This document shows, one piece after another, positions 50,759 to 58,782 of a stretch of 58,782 nt of DNA; position 1 is the first letter of the stretch, and every line of letters begins with the position of its first letter. This DNA comes from Nocardia niigatensis NBRC 100131 (GTDB lineage: Bacteria > Actinomycetota > Actinomycetes > Mycobacteriales > Mycobacteriaceae): positions 1 to 58,782 of the forward strand of contig NZ_BAGC01000012.1 in assembly GCF_000308655.1 (NCBI RefSeq), written 5' to 3'. A program made the position numbers and the translations under genes. The notes beneath the pieces were generated by a model, which had not been told where the DNA came from, searched no databases, and saw only the letters and a program-made list of their open reading frames with translations.

Positions 50759-53700
50759 TCAGACATTGCGCCGATACTGACCGCCCACGGTGAAGAAGGT
50801 GTCGGTGACCTGCTGGAGGGTGCACACTCGCGCGGCATCCATCAGAACCTCGAAAACGTTCTCGTCGCTCGCCGCGGCCGCCGCCAGCCGGGTCAGCGCT
50901 GCCGGCGCCTCGTCCCGGTGCCGATCCGTGAATTCGCGGACTCGTTGCAGTTGAGACTGCTTTTCCGGCTCGGTGCCGCGCGCCAATTCCAGCACCCGGT
51001 GTTCCTCCTCGTGCGGATTGCGGAAGGTATTGACTCCGATGATGGGCAGGCTGCCGTCGTGCTTGCGGCGCTCGTAGAGCATGGACTCGTCCTGGATCCG
51101 GCCGCGCTGATACCCGGTCTCCATGGCCCCGAGCACCCCGCCGCGTTCGCTGATCCGCTCGAACTCGCGCAGCACCGCCTCCTCCACCAGATCGGTGAGC
51201 TCGTCGATGACGAAGCTGCCCTGTAGCGGGTTCTCGTTCATGGCGAGCCCCCACTCCCGGTTGATGATGAGCTGGATGGCCAGCGCCCGGCGCACCGATT
51301 CCTCGGTCGGCGTGGTGACCGCCTCGTCGTAGGCATTGGTGTGCAGGCTGTTGCAGTTGTCGTAGACCGCGATGAGCGCCTGCAGCGTGGTGCGAATGTC
51401 GTTGAAGCTCATCTCCTGTGCGTGCAGCGACCGCCCGGAGGTCTGCACGTGGTACTTCAGCTTCTGCGACCGCTCGTTGGCCCCGTACCGGTCGCGCATG
51501 GCGATCGCCCAGATGCGCCGTGCCACCCGTCCGATCACCGAGTACTCGGCGTCCATGCCATTGGAGAAGAAGAACGACAGGTTCGGCGCGAAGTCGTCGA
51601 TGTCCATGCCGCGCGCGAGATACGCCTCCACATAGGTGAACCCGTTGGCCAGCGTGAAGGCCAGCTGGCTGATCGGGTTCGCTCCGGCCTCGGCGATGTG
51701 ATAGCCGGAGATGGACACCGAGTAGAAGTTGCGAACGCCGTTGCGCACGAACCACTCCTGGATGTCGGCCATCATGCGCAGGCTGAACTCGGTGGAGAAG
51801 ATGCAGGTGTTCTGACCCTGATCCTCCTTGAGGATGTCGGCCTGCACGGTGCCGCGCACCGTGGCCAGGGTGCGGGCGCGCAGGCCGGCCGCCTCGTCGG
51901 CGGTGGGTTCACGGCCCTGCTCGGCCGTGAACTCGGCCACCGCCTGATCGATGGCGGCATTGAGGAAGTAGGCCAGGATGGTCGGCGCGGGACCGTTGAT
52001 CGTCATGGACACCGAGGTGGTGGGCGAGTCCAGATCGAAGCCGTCGTAGAGCGCCCTCATATCGTCGAGGGTGGCGATGGAGACCCCGGAGGTGCCGACC
52101 TTGCCGTAGATGTCGGGCCGCTCGGCCGGGTCGTGCCCGTACAGCGTCACCGAGTCGAAGGCGGTCGAAAGCCGTTTGGCCTCAGCGTGTTCGGAGAGCA
52201 CCTTGAACCGGCGGTTGGTGCGGAAGGCGTCGCCCTCGCCCGCGAACATGCGCGCCGGATCCTCGTTGTCCCGCTTGAACGGGAACACCCCCGCCGTGAA
52301 CGGGAACCGTCCGGGCAGATTCTCCGATCGCAGGAACCGCAGCAGCTCACCATGATCGGTGAAGCGGGGGAGCGCCACCCGGGGAATCGAACTGCCGGAC
52401 AATGTCTCCCGGCGCAGTGTGGTCCGCAGCTCCCGATCGCGGACCCGCACGACCTGTTCGTCGCCCCGATACGATTCCACGACGGCCGGCCATTCTGCCA
52501 GCAGCGCAGCGGTTTCCGGCGACTGTCCGGCGCGAGCCTGCGCGAGCAGCCCGCGCAGGACCTCCCCGGCAGCGGCGGTATCGCCGGTGGTCGTAGCGGC
52601 GACTCCGGCCGCGGTCTCCCGGGAAGCCTGGAGGGCGCCGTCTCCCGGCAGCTCGGCGAGTACCTGCTCCAAGCGCTGGACGCGGCGTGCGGCGTCCATC
52701 TCGCGCGCCGTGCCGGCGTGGTAATCCCTTACGGCTTGCGCTATTTCGGCCAGATAGCGCACACGGGCGGGGGGGATGATCTGGGCGAAGCGGGTGGAGG
52801 TGCGGGTGGTCACCCGCGGCAGCACGCCTTCCTGCAACGGCAGCCCCTGCTCGGCGAGCAGGCCGCTCAGGTGCTGGTAGAGCGCCGTCACCCCGTCATC
52901 GTTGAAGGTCGCCGCGCTGGTGCCGAAGACCGGCATGTCCTCGGGCGCGGCATCGAACTCCTCCCGATTCCGCACCAGCTGCCGCGACACATCGCGCAGC
53001 GCGTCCTCGGCCCCGCGCCGCTCGAACTTGTTGATGGCCACCACATCCGCGTAGTCGAGCATGTCGATCTTCTCGAGCTGGGAGGCCGCCCCGAACTCGG
53101 GCGTCATCACGTACAGCGACACGTCCACGTGCTCGGCGATCGCCGCGTCGCCCTGCCCGATGCCGGGCGTCTCGAGGATGATCAGGTCGAATCCCGCTGC
53201 CTTGCAGGCGATCACCATGGTGTCGATATCGTGCGGCAGTTCCCGTTCGCCCCGGGTGGCCAGCGACCGGAAGTAGACCCGTTCCCCGTCGAGGGCGTTC
53301 ATCCGGATCCGGTCGCCCAGCAGCGCACCGCCGCCGCGTCGCCGGGTGGGATCCACGGCCAGCACCGCGACCCGCAGCTTGTCCTGCTGGTCGGTGCGCA
53401 GCCGCCGCACCAGTTCGTCGGTGAGAGAGGACTTTCCGGATCCGCCGGTGCCGGTGATGCCCAGCACCGGCACGTGCCGCCCGGCCGCCGCGGCGGTCAG
53501 GGCCGCCACGTCCGCCTCGGGCAGCGTGCCCTGCTGCAGGCAGGTGAGCGTCCGCGCCAGCGCCGCCCGATCCCCGGCCAGCACCGCCTCGACCGGTGCG
53601 GGCGTGTGCGAAAGATCCACGTCGCACGTCGAAATCAGCCGGTTGATCATCCCCGGCAGTCCGAGCCGCTGCCCGTCCTCCGGGGAGAAGATGGTCACCC

Positions 53701-54043
53701 CCGACTCGGCCAGCCGCGCGATCTCCTCGGGAATGATCACCCCGCCGCCCCCGCCGAAGATCTTCACGTGCTCGGCGCCGGCCTCCTTCAAGGCCCGGGC
53801 CAGGTATTCGAAGTACTCGATGTGCCCGCCCTGATACGAGCTGACGGCGACGCCCTGCACGTCCTCGGTGACGGCCGCGTCCACGACTTCGCGCACGGCC
53901 CGGTTGTGCCCTAGATGAATCACCTCGGCTCCCTGGGCCTGCAGGATTCTTCGCATGATGTTGATGGCCGCGTCATGGCCGTCGAACAGTGCCGCTGCGG
54001 TCACGAACCGCACTGGATGAACCGGGACATGCAGATCTGGCAT
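50759..54043 (-). CDS. icmF: Fused isobutyryl-CoA mutase IcmF
   Basis: A 1094-aa protein. It fuses an N-terminal B12 domain (DGHDAAIN, residues 21-28), a MeaB-like GTPase (P-loop GTGGSGKSS 198-206, ETPGIGQGD 291-299, NKFE 338-341) and a C-terminal mutase barrel (FPFTAGVFPFKR, RTNRRFKVLSEH). It interconverts isobutyryl-CoA and n-butyryl-CoA with a built-in repair chaperone. FTAGVFPF differs from methylmalonyl-CoA mutase and favours IcmF. ATG 54043 has GGAG 7 nt upstream and matches the usual 1090-aa length; codons before it do not look real. It is divergent from mmsA. Confidence 0.93.
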   Translation of the reverse strand: MPDLHVPVHPVRFVTAAALFDGHDAAINIMRRILQAQGAEVIHLGHNRAVREVVDAAVTEDVQGVAVSSYQGGHIEYFEYLARALKEAGAEHVKIFGGGGGVIIPEEIARLAESGVTIFSPEDGQRLGLPGMINRLISTCDVDLSHTPAPVEAVLAGDRAALARTLTCLQQGTLPEADVAALTAAAAGRHVPVLGITGTGGSGKSSLTDELVRRLRTDQQDKLRVAVLAVDPTRRRGGGALLGDRIRMNALDGERVYFRSLATRGERELPHDIDTMVIACKAAGFDLIILETPGIGQGDAAIAEHVDVSLYVMTPEFGAASQLEKIDMLDYADVVAINKFERRGAEDALRDVSRQLVRNREEFDAAPEDMPVFGTSAATFNDDGVTALYQHLSGLLAEQGLPLQEGVLPRVTTRTSTRFAQIIPPARVRYLAEIAQAVRDYHAGTAREMDAARRVQRLEQVLAELPGDGALQASRETAAGVAATTTGDTAAAGEVLRGLLAQARAGQSPETAALLAEWPAVVESYRGDEQVVRVRDRELRTTLRRETLSGSSIPRVALPRFTDHGELLRFLRSENLPGRFPFTAGVFPFKRDNEDPARMFAGEGDAFRTNRRFKVLSEHAEAKRLSTAFDSVTLYGHDPAERPDIYGKVGTSGVSIATLDDMRALYDGFDLDSPTTSVSMTINGPAPTILAYFLNAAIDQAVAEFTAEQGREPTADEAAGLRARTLATVRGTVQADILKEDQGQNTCIFSTEFSLRMMADIQEWFVRNGVRNFYSVSISGYHIAEAGANPISQLAFTLANGFTYVEAYLARGMDIDDFAPNLSFFFSNGMDAEYSVIGRVARRIWAIAMRDRYGANERSQKLKYHVQTSGRSLHAQEMSFNDIRTTLQALIAVYDNCNSLHTNAYDEAVTTPTEESVRRALAIQLIINREWGLAMNENPLQGSFVIDELTDLVEEAVLREFERISERGGVLGAMETGYQRGRIQDESMLYERRKHDGSLPIIGVNTFRNPHEEEHRVLELARGTEPEKQSQLQRVREFTDRHRDEAPAALTRLAAAAASDENVFEVLMDAARVCTLQQVTDTFFTVGGQYRRNV

Positions 54044-54095
54044 GCGGTTGCTCCAAGTCTCGGAGGCTCTCTGGGTGCTGTGAATTATCCCACAG

Positions 54096-54121
54096 CCAAT
54101 ACTTGGATGTCCAACTATAGG
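54096..54121. promoter_or_regulatory. Operator dyad at the icmF/mmsA divergent promoter
   Basis: TTGGATGTCCAA (54103-54114) is a perfect dyad with a 2-nt centre, preceded by the overlapping dyad CCAATACTTGG (54096-54106). TATAGG (54116-54121) is a likely -10 for mmsA, with a leader of about 43 nt. The dyad fills the -35/-10 spacer, so a bound protein would repress mmsA and perhaps icmF. The regulator is not in the window. Confidence 0.6.
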
Positions 54122-54170
54122 ATCGCCACAGAAAGCGCAATCGGCGCGCAAGCATCGAGACAGGACTGGC

Positions 54171-55670
<1,500 letters not shown>

Positions 55671-55673
55671 CCG

Positions 55674-56813
55674 ATGTTCGTACTTGACGAGGACGAGAAG
55701 GCGATCGTCGAGACCGCCCGCTCCTTCGCCGATGAACTGCTCGCGCCCAATGCCCTGGAATGGGATGAGCGCAAGCACTTCCCGGTGGACGTGCTGCGCA
55801 AGGCGGGCTCGCTCGGCCTGGGCGGCATCTACGTGCGCGAGGACGTGGGCGGCTCGGAGCTGCGGCGGCTGGACTCCGTGCGCATCTTCGAGCAGCTAGC
55901 GACCGGCTGCCCGGCCGTGGCCGCCTACATCTCGATCCACAATATGGCGACGTGGATGATCGACACCTACGGCGATGAGACGCAACGCAATCGGTGGCTG
56001 CCGGGCCTGAGCTCCATGGACCTGCTGGCCTCGTACGCGCTGACCGAGCCGGGCGTCGGCTCCGACGCCGCGGCCCTGAGCACCAAGGCCGTGCGGGACG
56101 GTGACGACTACCTGCTCACCGGCGTCAAGCAGTTCATCTCCGGCGCGGGCAGCACCGACGTGTACGTGATCATGGCGCGCACCGGAGATGAAGGGGCGCG
56201 CGGGATCTCGGCGTTCATCGTCCCGGCCGATACGCCCGGGCTCTCCTTCGGGGCCAATGAGAAGAAGATGGGGTGGAACGCGCAGCCCACCCGGCAGGTC
56301 ATCCTCGACAATGCCCGGGTCCCGGCGGCCAACCTGCTGGGCGCGGAGGGCAACGGCTTCCGCATCGCCATGAACGGGCTCAACGGCGGGCGGCTCAACA
56401 TCGCCGCCTGCTCGATGGGCGGGGCGCAGGCCGCGCTGGACCGGACGGTCGAGTACCTGGCCCAGCGCAAGGCCTTCGGTTCGCGACTGCTGGACAACAC
56501 CGCCCTGCAGTTCGAGCTGGCCGACATGCGCACCTCGCTGGAGGCCGCCCGCACCCTGCTGTGGCGGGCCGCGGCCGCCCTGGACGCCGACGCCCCCGAC
56601 AAGGTGGAGCTGTGCGCCATGGCCAAGCGGTTCGCCACCGACGCCGGGTTCGAGGTGGCCAACAAGGCCCTGCAGCTGCACGGTGGCTACGGTTACCTGG
56701 CCGAATACGGCATCGAGAAGATCGTTCGCGACCTGCGGGTGCATCAGATTCTCGAGGGCACGAACGAAATCATGCGGGTGGTCGTCGCCCGCTCGGTGGT
56801 AGGAGCAGCATGA
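55674..56813 (+). CDS. Acyl-CoA dehydrogenase, probable isobutyryl-CoA dehydrogenase
   Basis: A 379-aa FAD enzyme. It has ALTEPGVGSDAAAL, FISGAG, QLHGGYGYLAEYGIEKIVRDLRV (quoted in parts) and candidate base Glu361 in LEGTNEIMR. In the context of mmsA, HIBYL-CoA hydrolase and mmsB it is expected to oxidise isobutyryl-CoA to methacrylyl-CoA. ATG 55674 is 3 nt after the mmsA stop. The stop overlaps the next ATG by 4 nt. Substrate is inferred from context. Confidence 0.92.
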   Translation: MFVLDEDEKAIVETARSFADELLAPNALEWDERKHFPVDVLRKAGSLGLGGIYVREDVGGSELRRLDSVRIFEQLATGCPAVAAYISIHNMATWMIDTYGDETQRNRWLPGLSSMDLLASYALTEPGVGSDAAALSTKAVRDGDDYLLTGVKQFISGAGSTDVYVIMARTGDEGARGISAFIVPADTPGLSFGANEKKMGWNAQPTRQVILDNARVPAANLLGAEGNGFRIAMNGLNGGRLNIAACSMGGAQAALDRTVEYLAQRKAFGSRLLDNTALQFELADMRTSLEAARTLLWRAAAALDADAPDKVELCAMAKRFATDAGFEVANKALQLHGGYGYLAEYGIEKIVRDLRVHQILEGTNEIMRVVVARSVVGAA

Positions 56814-57910
56814 GCACAGCGGTGCACGAACCCGAGGTGTTGATCGAGCAGCGCGACGGCCTCGGCCTGATCACGCTCAACCGGCCCCGGGCCATCAACG
56901 CACTCAATCATCCGATGGCGCTGGCCATCCTGGACGCGCTGCGGGGCTGGGCGGCGGACGACGAGGTGCGCGCCGTGGTGCTCACCGGAGCCGGCGAACG
57001 CGGGCTGTGCGCGGGCGGCGACATCGTCGCCATCCACAACGATGCCAAGCACACTGTCGCACAGGGTGATTCGCCCGAGACGGCCGCCGACTCCCCGAGC
57101 GGCACGTTCTGGCGCGACGAGTACATCCTCAACGCCCTGATCAAGCGCTACCCGAAGCCCTACGTCGCGGTCATGGACGGCATCGTCATGGGCGGCGGCG
57201 TCGGCCTGTCCGGGCACGCGTCGCACCGCATCGTGACCGAGCGGTCCATGGTCGGCATGCCCGAGACCGGCATCGGCTTCATCCCGGACGTGGGCGGCAC
57301 CTACCTGCTGGCGCACGCGCCCGGCGAGATCGGCACCCATGTCGCGCTCACCACCGCGCGCATGTCCGCCGGCGACGCGATCGCGGCCGGCTTCGCCGAC
57401 TATTTCGTTCCGTCGGAACACCTTCCGGCGCTGCTGGAGGCGCTGGCCACCGCCGAGGTCGACGTGGCCATCGCCAAATTCGCGCAGCCCGCGCCGATCT
57501 CGGAGTTCGTGGCCCAGCGGGACTGGATCGACGCCTGCTACAGCGCGGACACCGTCGAGGAGATCGTGCACCGGCTCCAGACCGACGGCCGCGCCGAAGC
57601 AGCCAAGGCCGCGCAGGACGTGCTCTCGAAATCGCCGGTGGCACTGAAGGTCACGCTGCGCTCACTGCGCGACGCGCGCCGGGCCGCCGACCTCGAGACC
57701 GTCCTGAACCAGGAGTACCGGGTCTCCGTCGCCTCCCTCAACACCCACGACCTGGTGGAAGGCATTCGCGCCCAGGTCATCGACAAGGACCGCAACCCGC
57801 AGTGGTCGCCCGCCACCCTGGCGGACGTCACCGACGCCGACGTGGACGCCTACTTCGGCGCGCTCGGCGATCGCGAATTGGGTTTGGCCGCACCGAAGGA
57901 CGAGCAATGA
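56810..57910 (+). CDS. 3-hydroxyisobutyryl-CoA hydrolase
   Basis: A 366-aa crotonase-fold hydrolase of valine catabolism. GLCAGGDIVAIH forms the oxyanion region; GIVMGGGVGLSGHASHRI and MPETGIGFIPDVGGTYLL carry the Glu and Asp that mark HIBYL-CoA hydrolase rather than simple enoyl-CoA hydratase. AGGAG precedes ATG 56810. The long upstream open frame overlaps the previous gene and is not real. No separate enoyl-CoA hydratase is in the operon, so hydration of methacrylyl-CoA must come from elsewhere. Confidence 0.9.
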   Translation: MSTAVHEPEVLIEQRDGLGLITLNRPRAINALNHPMALAILDALRGWAADDEVRAVVLTGAGERGLCAGGDIVAIHNDAKHTVAQGDSPETAADSPSGTFWRDEYILNALIKRYPKPYVAVMDGIVMGGGVGLSGHASHRIVTERSMVGMPETGIGFIPDVGGTYLLAHAPGEIGTHVALTTARMSAGDAIAAGFADYFVPSEHLPALLEALATAEVDVAIAKFAQPAPISEFVAQRDWIDACYSADTVEEIVHRLQTDGRAEAAKAAQDVLSKSPVALKVTLRSLRDARRAADLETVLNQEYRVSVASLNTHDLVEGIRAQVIDKDRNPQWSPATLADVTDADVDAYFGALGDRELGLAAPKDEQ

Positions 57911-58782
57911 GCACCAACACCAAGGTCGGGTTCCTCGGACTCGGCCACATGGGCGGACCAATGGCCGCCAACCTGGTCGAGGCCGGATACGACGTCCTGG
58001 CCTTCGACCCCGTGCCCGCCGCGCAGGACCAGGCCCGCCGAGACGGCGCGACCGTGGTCGCCACCGCCGCGGAAGCGGTGTCGGCCTCCGACATCGTCAT
58101 CACCATGCTGCCCAACGGCCGCATCGTGCTGAACCTCTACGCCGAGATCCTCCCGGCCGCCAAGCCGGGCACCCTGTTCGTCGACTGCTCCACCATCGAC
58201 GTGGGCGATGCCAAGCAGGCCGCGGAACTCGCTGTGGCAGCGGGACATCGGGCCCTGGACGCCCCCGTCTCCGGCGGCGTGGCGGGCGCGGCGGCGGGCA
58301 CTCTCACCTTCATGGTGGGCGGCGCGGACGCCGACTTCGCCGACGCGCTGCCGCTGCTCGAGATCATGGGCGGCAAGGTCGTGCACTGCGGCGGCGCCGG
58401 CGTGGGCCAGGCCGCCAAGATCTGCAACAACATGCTGCTGGGCATCTCCATGATCGGGCTCTCGGAAGCCATTGTGCTGGGCGAGAAGCTGGGGCTGACC
58501 CACGACAAGTTCTTCGACGTGGTCTCGACCGCCTCGGGACAGTCGTGGGCGCTGACCTCCTACTGCCCGGTGCCGGGACCGGTTCCGGGCAGCCCGGCCA
58601 ACAACGACTACCAGCCCGGTTTCGCCACCGCGCTGATGTCCAAGGACCTGGGTCTGGCAGCGAACGCGCTGCGGGCCAATGGCGTCGACGGGCAGATCGG
58701 GCAGCTGGCCGCGGAGATCTACAGCCGCTTCAACCAGGACGAAGCGGGCAAGGACTTCTCGGCTATCGTCACCGATATCCGC
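57907..58782 (+). CDS. mmsB: 3-hydroxyisobutyrate dehydrogenase (partial, window end)
   Basis: 292 codons are present and the frame runs off the window; the family is usually about 295-300 aa, so only the tail is missing. It has the NAD motif GFLGLGHMGGPMA (about 8-20), DAPVSGGVAGA and the catalytic Lys in AAKICNNMLLG. It oxidises 3-hydroxyisobutyrate to methylmalonate semialdehyde, which MmsA then uses. ATG 57907 overlaps the hydrolase stop by 4 nt. Confidence 0.94.
   Translation, partial: MSTNTKVGFLGLGHMGGPMAANLVEAGYDVLAFDPVPAAQDQARRDGATVVATAAEAVSASDIVITMLPNGRIVLNLYAEILPAAKPGTLFVDCSTIDVGDAKQAAELAVAAGHRALDAPVSGGVAGAAAGTLTFMVGGADADFADALPLLEIMGGKVVHCGGAGVGQAAKICNNMLLGISMIGLSEAIVLGEKLGLTHDKFFDVVSTASGQSWALTSYCPVPGPVPGSPANNDYQPGFATALMSKDLGLAANALRANGVDGQIGQLAAEIYSRFNQDEAGKDFSAIVTDIR

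Noticed and set aside
51341..53914. An 857-codon open frame on the plus strand inside icmF
   Set aside because: It is antisense to a long, clearly recognised gene, has no domain, and its composition (Gly, Arg, His, Val, Gln rich) is what the complement of a GC-rich gene gives.
50759..54043. Methylmalonyl-CoA mutase instead of IcmF
   Set aside because: The B12 domain is N-terminal, a MeaB-type GTPase is fused in the middle and the FTAGVFPF substrate segment is of the IcmF type.

Overview
The window is about 58.8 kb of very GC-rich, gene-dense DNA. It reads like the chromosome of a mycolic-acid-type actinomycete, most probably Nocardia or a close relative. The first 12 kb carry the gene order accA3 end - birA - PH-domain membrane protein - GtrA protein - purK - purE - fadE25, which I recognise from Mycobacterium tuberculosis (Rv3285 to Rv3274c). 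Proton-translocating PntAa/Ab/B genes, a mycothiol-type maleylpyruvate isomerase family member and many TetR regulators fit the same group. I see no rRNA, tRNA, CRISPR array, prophage or insertion sequence.

Layout. 1-12.3 kb: biotin carboxylase end, two small proteins, BirA, a Ser/Thr kinase, a DesA-type acyl-ACP desaturase, a PH-domain protein, a two-component system, GtrA, PurK/PurE, then a TetR gene and fadE25 with paired candidate operators. 12.8-19 kb: a small hypothetical, a GNAT, a GlcD-like oxidase and MFS exporter with divergent TetR, a GroES-like protein, and an SDR/TetR pair. 19-24.2 kb: the pnt operon behind a large palindrome, then HIT, mycothiol-dependent-type and S51 peptidase genes. 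24.2-29.8 kb: MFS/MarR pair, a second MFS, and an NmrA-like/AraC pair. 30-38 kb: a hotdog thioesterase, branched-chain keto-acid dehydrogenase (E1 alpha, E1 beta, E2) with divergent Lrp regulator, BenE, sulfurtransferase, and a methyltransferase/TetR pair. 38-43 kb: a lipoprotein HNH nuclease, a hypothetical, a frameshifted SNF2 helicase and its SWIM-domain partner. 43-50.5 kb: an SDR / diiron protein / BVMO-fragment / BVMO operon with divergent TetR, then an O-methyltransferase, an amidohydrolase and a small exported protein. 50.7 kb to the end: icmF facing the valine-degradation operon mmsA - acyl-CoA dehydrogenase - HIBYL-CoA hydrolase - mmsB.

How the genes fit together. Branched-chain amino acid breakdown links two parts of the window. 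The Bkd complex (30.4-33.9 kb) makes isobutyryl-CoA and related acyl-CoAs. The mmsA operon takes isobutyryl-CoA towards propionyl-CoA. IcmF can divert it to n-butyryl-CoA. The accA3 fragment belongs to acyl-CoA carboxylases that use propionyl-CoA, and BirA biotinylates them.

The most unusual items are: (i) a stand-alone protein corresponding only to the NADPH-binding middle of a Baeyer-Villiger monooxygenase, translationally coupled between a diiron protein and a complete BVMO; (ii) a SNF2 helicase broken at a run of six G; (iii) a window-wide TANNNT-6/7 nt-start-codon pattern suggesting many leaderless mRNAs; and (iv) several near-perfect operator palindromes. All functions are inferred from reading the sequence; no database search was run.
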